From Pseudomonadota bacterium (lineage in GTDB: Bacteria > Pseudomonadota > Alphaproteobacteria > Rhizobiales > Hyphomicrobiaceae): 5,383 nucleotides of DNA. The notes below the pieces were generated by a model, which did no database searches, had not been told where the DNA came from, and worked only from the letters and a program-made list of their open reading frames with translations. Position numbers and translations under genes: made by a program. The stretch is taken from contig JAEWIJ010000029.1 of NCBI GenBank assembly GCA_023387235.1, forward strand, positions 1 to 5,383, written 5' to 3'. Of the stretch, positions 1 through 5,383 are shown in pieces; positions within the stretch are counted from its first letter, which is position 1; each line of letters starts with the position of its first letter.

Positions 1-690
1 GACAAGCGCGACGAGGTCCGGCGGCAGGTCATGGAGAACGGCACCGAGGTCGGCGGCCCCTTCATCGAGGGTGAGCCGCGAGTCGGCCGGGACCTTGCGT
101 TCGCCTACAACATCAAGAACCTCAACAGCGGCCACAACCTGCCCTCGGGCTCGCTCGGCGCCCAGCCGCAGCTCTGGGTGAACGTCGCCCTCGTCGCGCC
201 CGACGGCACGAACGTCTGGGAGTCCGGCTACGTCGACAGCAATGGCGATGTCGCCGATCTGCACAGCCTGGATGTTGCCGCGGGCCGCATCAAGGTCGAC
301 CAGCAGCTCGTCAACTTCCAGACCAAGTTCCTGACGACCAACGTCAAGGGCACGGACCGCGAGATGTACCTGCCGGTCAACTTCGACGTCGATCCGCTGC
401 CGCATCTGCGCCCGCCGCAGATTCCGACCAAGGTTCTCAACCATCCGCCGCTCGTGCGTCTTGAGAACCACTCGCTGCCGCCGCTCGGCGAAAAGATGGC
501 CAAGTACCGCGTGCCGGGCAGCCTGCTCAAGCAACCGGGTAAATACCGCCTCGCATTCCGAATGCGCAGCCGAGCCGAGCCCATCTACTTCATGCGCTTC
601 GTCGGCGCGACGAAGGAAATGGAGCAGCGCATGAACGAGCGGATGCTGAGCTTCAAGGCCTCGACGGTGCAGCTCGACGTGAAGCCCTAG
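1..690 (+). CDS. Probable multihaem cytochrome c-type protein, C-terminal part (5' end outside window)
   Basis: The reading frame is open from base 1, so the gene begins upstream. The first internal ATG (31) is probably not the start. The 229 visible residues contain a GHNLPSG stretch (about residues 44-50), then LWV, then WESGYVDSNGD (73-83) and a histidine at 88. This order resembles the beta-rich C-terminal module that follows the haem-binding part of many multihaem c-type cytochromes (pattern GHxxPTG ... WESGxxDxxG). That family link is from memory of the pattern, not a search. No cysteine and no CXXCH is visible, so haem sites, if present, lie upstream. Histidines at 45, 88, 135, 148 and 157 could in principle serve as distal ligands. 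The later part (about 131-229) is Pro-rich, then basic, and ends in a plausible strand. If it is a cytochrome, it would act in the periplasm or at the outer membrane. The downstream barrel protein, CcmI-like protein and HemA fit a haem-protein context. Alternatively it is a non-haem periplasmic protein with the same fold. Confidence 0.6.
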   Translation, partial: DKRDEVRRQVMENGTEVGGPFIEGEPRVGRDLAFAYNIKNLNSGHNLPSGSLGAQPQLWVNVALVAPDGTNVWESGYVDSNGDVADLHSLDVAAGRIKVDQQLVNFQTKFLTTNVKGTDREMYLPVNFDVDPLPHLRPPQIPTKVLNHPPLVRLENHSLPPLGEKMAKYRVPGSLLKQPGKYRLAFRMRSRAEPIYFMRFVGATKEMEQRMNERMLSFKASTVQLDVKP

Positions 691-718
691 CACCAGCCAG
701 CAATAAGCCGATGGGTCA

Positions 719-757
719 CGGGATGAGAGCCAGCCCCAGTAGGGCGGCTCTCTCCCG
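719..757 (+). other. Strong intergenic stem-loop
   Basis: This is an imperfect inverted repeat between the cytochrome-like gene and the barrel gene. C719-A723 pairs with T753-G757, 725-731 (GAGAGCC) pairs with 746-752 (GGCTCTC), and 733-736 (GCCC) pairs with 742-745 (GGGC). Only T724 and A732 bulge out, and the loop is 5 nt (737-741), giving 16 base pairs in total. No T-run follows, so it is not a canonical intrinsic terminator. It could be a 3' mRNA-stabilising structure, a partial terminator that lowers downstream expression, or a copy of a dispersed palindromic repeat. The pairing is seen directly; the role is inferred. Confidence 0.6.
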
Positions 758-792
758 GCCCGCAAGTCAAAATCACGAAATGGGATTGTTAG

Positions 793-2415
793 ATGACTTG
801 TATTGGCAGCTTTCTGCCCCGTGCGAGAATAACGGCCGCAACGATCGCGATGGCCGTTGGCGGGCACCTCCTGATGTCGGCCACGACAGCAGCTCCGGCG
901 GCCGCGCAAAGCAGCGAGAGCTGGTTCAGCAGGCTCTGGCCCGGCTCCGGGCAGCCTTCCGCCGCAAGCCAGCTCGAGCCGCACTACGTCGGCGTGACGT
1001 CGAAGGAGAAGACGTCCAGCGGCACGGTCACCGAAGTGAAGAAGAGCACGAAGACGACCGGCGCCAAGGATGACGAGCTCTTCCGTCCCGATCCGCTGTA
1101 CGAGGCGAAGTACGATCCCAAATCGAACGCCGACATCTACGGCACCAAGATCGACGCGCCGACACCGCGTCCGCTGCTCGAGCTCGGTCGCGAGCAGTAC
1201 ACCTCCGGCGCCTACGAGGAGAGCAGCACGATCCTCGGCACGCTGAACCCGCTGCTGCCGGGCCTCGCCGTCTACGGCGATTGGCGGACCGCGGTCGCTT
1301 ACAACAGGAACGGCGGCCGTGATATTCCCCAGATCGCGACGCGCGTGAACATCGACGTCGATTTCAAGATCACGGCGACCGAGCGCATCCACGCGTTCTT
1401 CACGCCGCTTCAACGGAACACGCAATTCACCCGCTTCGAGTTCGACCGCGCCGACGGCAACGGACGCTTCAACGGCGAATTCGATCTCAACCCGCAGACG
1501 CTCTTCTTCGAGGGCGACTTCGGTTCGCTGTACTCCGGCTTCTCGGGACGGCAGGCCGGCTTCGATCTGCCCTTCACCGTCGGCCTTTTCCCGCTCTTCC
1601 TGCAGAACGGCATCTGGGCGAACGATGCGATCCTCGGCGGCGCCATCAGCATCCCGGCCAAGAACTCGGCCAAGCTCGGCCTCTCCAACTTCGACATCAC
1701 GCTCTTTGCCGGCTTCGACAACGTCGACAATCCGGGCATCCTCGGCGCCAACCAGAAGCGCAGCGCCAACGTTTATGGCGTCACTACCTTCATCGATGCC
1801 TTCAGCGGCTACATCGAAGCCGGCTACGGCCTCCTCGAAGGCGTTCGCGATCGCGATGGCGAATACACGCACTTCCTGACCGCGGCCTACACGCGCCGCT
1901 ATGCCAATACGATCTCGAACTCGACGCGTGTGTTCGCGAACTTCGGTAATGGCCAGAACGACGATGGTGTCGCTATCATCTCGGAGAACAGCCTGATCTC
2001 GGGCCTGCCGAGCACACTGATCCCTTACGCCAACTTCTTCGTCGGCTTCGGCAAGCCGCAGCCTCTGGTCGACGGCTTCAACGCCGGTATCCTGAAAAAC
2101 GTCGGCATCAACTTCGAGACCGACGCGCTCACCGGCTATCCGAAGCTCGACGATACCGCTTCCGACGCCTGGGGCGGCGCGATCGGCCTCCAGTACCTGT
2201 TCAATCTGGACCAGCAGCTCGTGTTCGAGGCGGCAATGGTGCAGCCGTTCAACAGCGACGGCACCGGCGTCCAGAACCCGCAGTACGGCCTTGGTGTGCG
2301 CTACCAGATCGCGCTCAACCATTCATGGATCCTGCGCGCCGATGCGACCTACCACTTCGTCGACGGCGCAGAGGACAACTTCGGCATCCGCACCGAGCTT
2401 CGCAGGAAGTTCTGA
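793..2415 (+). CDS. Putative outer-membrane beta-barrel (porin-like) protein with signal peptide
   Basis: The protein is 540 residues and I do not recognise a named family. The N-terminus looks like a Sec signal peptide: Arg at 10 and 12, a hydrophobic stretch at about 13-34, and an Ala-Ala-Ala|Gln cleavage site after residue 38. The ATG at 793 is preferred over the internal ATG at 850 because it supplies the basic n-region. Its Shine-Dalgarno is weak (GGGA at 782-785). A low-complexity Ser/Thr/Lys segment (about 65-95) and a Pro-rich stretch (about 97-130) come before the barrel. From about residue 157 to the end there are many alternating polar/hydrophobic strands with aromatic edges and Gly/Asn/Asp turns. 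The chain ends in a strand finishing with Phe540, as expected for barrel proteins inserted by the BAM machinery. The only cysteine is in the signal peptide, also typical of outer-membrane barrels. Placed between a cytochrome-like gene and a CcmI-like gene, it may house or partner the cytochrome, or be an ordinary solute channel. Strand count and partner are not established. Confidence 0.7.
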   Translation: MTCIGSFLPRARITAATIAMAVGGHLLMSATTAAPAAAQSSESWFSRLWPGSGQPSAASQLEPHYVGVTSKEKTSSGTVTEVKKSTKTTGAKDDELFRPDPLYEAKYDPKSNADIYGTKIDAPTPRPLLELGREQYTSGAYEESSTILGTLNPLLPGLAVYGDWRTAVAYNRNGGRDIPQIATRVNIDVDFKITATERIHAFFTPLQRNTQFTRFEFDRADGNGRFNGEFDLNPQTLFFEGDFGSLYSGFSGRQAGFDLPFTVGLFPLFLQNGIWANDAILGGAISIPAKNSAKLGLSNFDITLFAGFDNVDNPGILGANQKRSANVYGVTTFIDAFSGYIEAGYGLLEGVRDRDGEYTHFLTAAYTRRYANTISNSTRVFANFGNGQNDDGVAIISENSLISGLPSTLIPYANFFVGFGKPQPLVDGFNAGILKNVGINFETDALTGYPKLDDTASDAWGGAIGLQYLFNLDQQLVFEAAMVQPFNSDGTGVQNPQYGLGVRYQIALNHSWILRADATYHFVDGAEDNFGIRTELRRKF

Positions 2416-2441
2416 CCGGTCGCGGCTCGCCGCTCGAGCTT

Positions 2442-2446
2442 GGGAG
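2442..2446 (+). promoter_or_regulatory. Ribosome binding site of the CcmI-like gene
   Basis: GGGAG lies 6 nt before the ATG at 2453. It decides the start: the same frame stays open upstream into the barrel gene (ATG at 2291), but that extension is an Arg/Ser/Thr-rich out-of-frame reading of the barrel gene and would remove the hydrophobic N-terminus. Confidence 0.75.
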
Positions 2447-2452
2447 ACACGT

Positions 2453-3364
2453 ATGCTCGGAAATCTCATGACCATCCTGATGACGGGCCTGCTCGCGCTC
2501 GGCATCCTCGTCCTGGCGCCACTTGCCAGCGCTGCTTGGGCTGGCCAGTCCTTCCTCTCGCGCTTGTGGCCGTCGGAGGCCGCACAAAGGCTTCGAGGAT
2601 CGGCAGGCGTTCTGATCGCGGCCGCTTCGGTTTTCCTGCTCGTTGCGGGGATCGGCGCCGCGACCTCCTATCTGAAGGAGGCCCCGGAGACCGCTCGCGC
2701 GCCGCACGCGAACGGCGATACGCTCACGGCGCTCAAGGACTACACGAGCTCCGTCGGCGCGGAGACGCCGAAGCACGCCGCGACAGGCAGCACGACGCCG
2801 GACGGCAAGCAGCTTCCTGACGTGAACACGATGATCGAGCGGCTGGCGAAGCGCCTCGAGACGACACCCAACGATACCAAGGGCTGGCGCACGCTCGGTT
2901 GGTCCTATTACTACACCGGCCGTTATCAGGAGGCTGCTGCTGCCTATGAGAAGGCGGTCGCGCTCGACCCCAACTCGGAAGAGCTCAAGCTCGCGTACGA
3001 GGAGGTGAAGGCCAAGATTTCGGAAAGCTCGGCGTCGCCGCCGGCTGCTCCGCCGCCAACCCAGAGCGCCGCCAAGGAAGGGCCCAATCCCAGCGCCGAG
3101 GAAGTCGCCAAGTACCAGGCCATGCCCGCGGACGATCGCGCCGCCGCCATCCGGTCGATGGTCGATGGGCTCGCCAGTCGCCTGGAGAGCGCGCCGCGCG
3201 ATGTCGATGGCTGGTCGCGTCTCATGCGCTCGCGCGTCGTGCTCGGCGAGAAGGACGTTGCGGAAACGGCGATGCGCAAGGCGCTCGATGTCTTCAAGGA
3301 CGATGCGGCTGCATCGGACAGGATCAAGTCCGCCGCGATCGAGCTTGGCCTCAAGGTCGAGTGA
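2453..3364 (+). CDS. CcmI-like TPR membrane protein (cytochrome c biogenesis-type)
   Basis: The protein is 303 residues. It has a hydrophobic helix at about 5-29, a short basic loop (R37, R46, R48), and a second helix at about 50-72. A soluble region of TPR type follows. By the positive-inside rule the loop faces the cytoplasm and the TPR part the periplasm, the topology of CcmI/CycH, which delivers apocytochrome c to the haem ligation machinery. Two related units are visible: residues 127-173 (MIERLAKRLETTPND, GW, YYYTGRYQEAAAAYEKAVALDP) and 236-281 (MVDGLASRLESAPRD, GW, VVLGEKDVAETAMRKAL). They are separated by a Ser/Ala/Pro linker (about 191-212). The second unit and the ending IELGLKVE resemble the C-terminal domain of CcmI. 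Unlike classical CcmI, the cytoplasmic loop is only about 20 residues, and no ccmE, ccmF or ccmH gene is nearby. It is probably co-transcribed with the barrel gene (37 nt gap) and hemA (38 nt gap). A dedicated cytochrome chaperone is inferred; a general TPR scaffold is the alternative. The first helix could also be read as a cleavable signal peptide (ASA or AWA site). Confidence 0.7.
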   Translation: MLGNLMTILMTGLLALGILVLAPLASAAWAGQSFLSRLWPSEAAQRLRGSAGVLIAAASVFLLVAGIGAATSYLKEAPETARAPHANGDTLTALKDYTSSVGAETPKHAATGSTTPDGKQLPDVNTMIERLAKRLETTPNDTKGWRTLGWSYYYTGRYQEAAAAYEKAVALDPNSEELKLAYEEVKAKISESSASPPAAPPPTQSAAKEGPNPSAEEVAKYQAMPADDRAAAIRSMVDGLASRLESAPRDVDGWSRLMRSRVVLGEKDVAETAMRKALDVFKDDAAASDRIKSAAIELGLKVE

Positions 3365-3390
3365 GCGCGAGACATCCCGACAGGTCGCTG

Positions 3391-3395
3391 AGGAG
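3391..3395 (+). promoter_or_regulatory. Ribosome binding site of hemA
   Basis: AGGAG sits 7 nt before the ATG at 3403, an optimal arrangement. It favours this ATG over an in-frame GTG at 3361, which overlaps the preceding stop codon (GTGA) but has no comparable site and would add 14 residues not expected for the family. Confidence 0.8.
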
Positions 3396-3402
3396 CGCCG
3401 AC

Positions 3403-4599
3403 ATGATTTTCGAGAACCGGGTCCAGCAGCATCTCGACAGCCTTCATCAGGAAGGCCGCTATCGCGTGTTTGCCGATCTGAAGAGACGCCGCGGCAGCTT
3501 TCCCGTAGCCGAGCACTTCGCGACGGAAGGCGCACGCGAGATCGCGGTCTGGTGCTCCAACGACTATCTCGGCATGGGCCAGCATCCGGCCGTGCTGCAG
3601 GCCATGCACGAGGCCATTGACGCCGTCGGCGCCGGCTCCGGCGGCACGCGCAACATTTCGGGCACGACACACTATCACGTGGAGCTGGAGCGCGAGCTCG
3701 CCGATCTCCACGGCAAGGAATCCGCTCTTCTGTTTACCTCGGCCTATGTCGCCAATGATGCGACGCTCGCGACGCTCGTCAGGCTCGTCCCCGGTACGGT
3801 GATCTTCTCCGACGAGAAGAATCACGCCTCAATGATCGAAGGCATTCGTCACGGCCAGGGCGAGAAGCAGATCTTCCGGCACAACGACGTGCGCGACCTC
3901 GAGATCAAGCTCAGGAAATATCCGCGCAGCACGCCGAAGATCATCGCCTTCGAGAGCGTCTACTCCATGGATGGGCACATCGCGCCGATCGCGGCGATCT
4001 GCGATCTCGCCGAAAAATATGGCGCGCTCACCTACCTCGACGAAGTGCACGCGGTCGGCATGTACGGCCCGCGTGGCGGCGGCATCGCCGAGCGCGATGG
4101 CGTCATGGACCGCGTCGACATCATCAACGGCACGCTCGCCAAGGGCTTCGGCGTCATGGGCGGCTATATCTCGGCCTCGCGCGACATCTGCGATGCCATC
4201 CGCTCGTTCGCGTCCGGCTTCATCTTCACGACATCGCTCGCCCCCACAATCGTCGCCGGCGCGCTCGCCTCCGTCCGGCACTTGAAGACGAGCACCATCG
4301 AGCGCGCCCATCACCAGGAGCGCGTGCGCACGCTCAAGCGATCGCTCGTGGCGAAGCGGCTCCCTGTGATGGAAAACCCGAGCCATATCGTGCCCGTCAT
4401 GGCCGGCTGCCCGCTGCGCTGCAAGGCCGTGACGGACGCGCTGCTCAGCCAGTACGGCATCTACGTGCAGCCCATCAACTATCCGACCGTGGCCAAGGGC
4501 ACCGAGCGCATGCGCCTCACACCGACGCCCGCACACTCGGACGCGCAGATGGCGCACCTCGCCCACGCCCTCGACGAACTGATCGGCGCGTTCAACTAG
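3403..4599 (+). CDS. hemA: 5-aminolevulinate synthase (HemA)
   Basis: A cytoplasmic PLP enzyme that condenses glycine with succinyl-CoA to 5-aminolevulinate, CO2 and CoA, the committed step of haem synthesis in alphaproteobacteria. The length of 398 residues is close to the usual 400-410. Family hallmarks are visible in order: GRYRVF (18-23, with substrate-binding Arg21), NDYLGMGQHP (53-62), GAGSGGTRNISGTTHYH (76-92), NHASMIEG (140-147), ESVYSMDG (184-191), and DEVHAVGMYGPRG (213-225, Asp213 and His216 for the cofactor). TLAKGFG (244-250) holds the Schiff-base Lys247, and YVQPINYPTV (354-363) and GTERMRLTPTP (366-376) follow. All expected catalytic residues are present, so it should be active. 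The ATG at 3403 is chosen for its AGGAG site and because residue numbers then match the Rhodobacter enzyme. The gene follows the CcmI-like gene by 38 nt and probably shares its transcript, tying haem supply to cytochrome production (inference). A Cys-Pro pair at 336-337 is a possible haem-regulatory motif. Whether this is the only ALAS in the genome or a second copy cannot be told here. Confidence 0.96.
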   Translation: MIFENRVQQHLDSLHQEGRYRVFADLKRRRGSFPVAEHFATEGAREIAVWCSNDYLGMGQHPAVLQAMHEAIDAVGAGSGGTRNISGTTHYHVELERELADLHGKESALLFTSAYVANDATLATLVRLVPGTVIFSDEKNHASMIEGIRHGQGEKQIFRHNDVRDLEIKLRKYPRSTPKIIAFESVYSMDGHIAPIAAICDLAEKYGALTYLDEVHAVGMYGPRGGGIAERDGVMDRVDIINGTLAKGFGVMGGYISASRDICDAIRSFASGFIFTTSLAPTIVAGALASVRHLKTSTIERAHHQERVRTLKRSLVAKRLPVMENPSHIVPVMAGCPLRCKAVTDALLSQYGIYVQPINYPTVAKGTERMRLTPTPAHSDAQMAHLAHALDELIGAFN

Positions 4600-5383
4600 C
4601 GCGACGCTTCCAGCAGCGACGCGCCGGTCATCTCAGTCGGCTGCGTGATCCCCATGAGCTGCAGCAGCGTTGGCGCGATATCCGCGAGGCGGCCGTCGTG
4701 CAGGCGATACTTGCCGCCGCTGCCGACCAGCAGCACCGGCACGGGAAATGTCGTGTGATAGGTATGCGGCTCGCCCGTCTCGGGATCGCGCATCATCTCG
4801 CAATTGCCGTGGTCAGCAGTGACGAGCAGCGCCCCTCCGATCGAACTGATCGCATCCGCAATCGCACCGAGGCACGTATCGACGGTCTCGACGGCTTTCA
4901 CCGCCGCTTCGAGGCTGCCCGTATGCCCGACCATGTCCGGATTGGCGAAGTTGAGCACGATCAGGTCGTACTCCTTCGAGCGAATGGCGGCGACGGCGCG
5001 CTGCGCAAGCTCGGGCGCCGACATTTCCGGCTGCAGATCGTACGTCGCAACTTTGGGCGACGGCACGAGAATGCGATCCTCACCCGGATAAACCTCTTCC
5101 CGTCCGCCATTGAGGAAGTACGTGACGTGCGGAAACTTTTCCGTCTCCGCCATGCGCAACTGCCTCAAGCCGGCGTTCGCAACGACCTCCCCGAGACCCA
5201 GGGCAAGATTCTGCGGCCCGAAGATCGTCCCCATGCGCGCCGAGAGTTTGTCGCTGTAGGCCGTCATGCCGACCGCGATCGAAATGCGCGGCATCGTCCC
5301 GCGATCGAAACCGTCGAATGACGGCTCGAGCAGCGCATCGAGGATCTGACGCGCGCGATCGGCGCGGAAGTTGAAGCAAAGCA
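4596..5383 (-). CDS. gpmI: 2,3-bisphosphoglycerate-independent phosphoglycerate mutase, C-terminal half (5' end outside window)
   Basis: A cytoplasmic glycolytic and gluconeogenic enzyme that interconverts 3- and 2-phosphoglycerate using two metal ions (usually Mn2+). The frame stays open to the window edge, so 261 of roughly 510 residues are visible and the ATG at 5294 is internal. Numbering from the first full codon, FNFRADRAR (3-11) is the substrate-binding Arg motif of the family. EKFPHVTYFLNGG (81-93) follows, then NPDMVGHTG (148-156, metal ligands Asp149 and His153), TADHGN (188-193, Asp190 and His191), and HTYHTTFPVPVLLVG (206-220, His209). The visible metal ligands are intact; the N-terminal Asp and the catalytic Ser lie outside the window. 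The gene converges on hemA and the two overlap by 4 bases. Its function is unrelated to the haem and cytochrome genes, so it probably marks the edge of that module. Confidence 0.96.
   Translation of the reverse strand, partial: LCFNFRADRARQILDALLEPSFDGFDRGTMPRISIAVGMTAYSDKLSARMGTIFGPQNLALGLGEVVANAGLRQLRMAETEKFPHVTYFLNGGREEVYPGEDRILVPSPKVATYDLQPEMSAPELAQRAVAAIRSKEYDLIVLNFANPDMVGHTGSLEAAVKAVETVDTCLGAIADAISSIGGALLVTADHGNCEMMRDPETGEPHTYHTTFPVPVLLVGSGGKYRLHDGRLADIAPTLLQLMGITQPTEMTGASLLEASR

Noticed and set aside
757..792. Possible promoter ahead of the barrel gene in a slightly AT-richer stretch
   Set aside because: No convincing -35/-10 pair could be matched with correct spacing.
711..1073. A + strand frame starting in the intergenic hairpin region
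   Set aside because: It overlaps the signal peptide region of the barrel gene in another frame, has no ribosome site and gives a low-complexity Arg-rich product.
2413..2439. Short palindromes GACCGGTC (2413-2420) and GCTCGAGC (2432-2439) between the barrel and CcmI-like genes
   Set aside because: They are short, with no loop or T-run, and are expected often in GC-rich DNA. There is no case for a terminator or operator.
3361..3402. GTG at 3361 as the hemA start, overlapping the preceding stop (GTGA)
   Set aside because: The AGGAG site lies inside this extension, 7 nt before the ATG at 3403, and residue numbering from 3403 matches known ALAS.
2315..3670. Long - strand open frame (451 codons) antisense to the CcmI-like gene and the start of hemA
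   Set aside because: Its product is a low-complexity Arg/Ser/Gly mix with no recognisable motif, and it spans two well-supported + strand genes. It is a normal shadow in high-GC DNA.
2944..4566. Two - strand open frames (2944-3825 and 3829-4566) antisense to hemA and the gene before it
   Set aside because: Both mirror conserved coding sequence on the + strand, and their products are Arg/Ala/Asp-rich without domain signatures.

Overview
The window reads as chromosome from a high-GC alphaproteobacterium, most likely a Rhizobiales/Hyphomicrobiales-type organism. The evidence is an alphaproteobacterial 5-aminolevulinate synthase (Shemin-pathway HemA), strong G/C bias at third codon positions, and Gram-negative envelope proteins (a signal-peptide beta-barrel candidate and a CcmI-like TPR membrane protein). 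The genus cannot be named from this sequence.

Layout. Four genes lie on the + strand. (1) 1-690 is the 3' part of a gene whose visible 229 residues resemble the non-haem C-terminal module of multihaem c-type cytochromes. (2) After a 102-nt gap holding a strong stem-loop (719-757), 793-2415 encodes a 540-residue secreted protein that looks like an outer-membrane beta-barrel. (3) 37 nt later, 2453-3364 encodes a 303-residue two-helix membrane protein with CcmI-like TPR units. (4) 38 nt later, 3403-4599 encodes HemA, 5-aminolevulinate synthase. On the - strand, 5383-4596 is the C-terminal half of the cofactor-independent phosphoglycerate mutase GpmI. It converges on hemA and shares a CTAG with it that supplies both stop codons.

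How the genes may work together (inference). Genes 1-4 share one theme: a probable multihaem cytochrome, an outer-membrane barrel, a cytochrome-maturation-like TPR protein, and the committed enzyme of haem synthesis. One reading is a dedicated module for making and housing a periplasmic or outer-membrane cytochrome, possibly a porin-cytochrome electron conduit that brings its own haem supply. The window shows no haem-binding CXXCH motif, because the cytochrome's upstream part is missing, so this remains a hypothesis. gpmI is a housekeeping glycolysis gene and probably marks the edge of the module.

No tRNA, rRNA, CRISPR array, insertion sequence or clear promoter was recognised.
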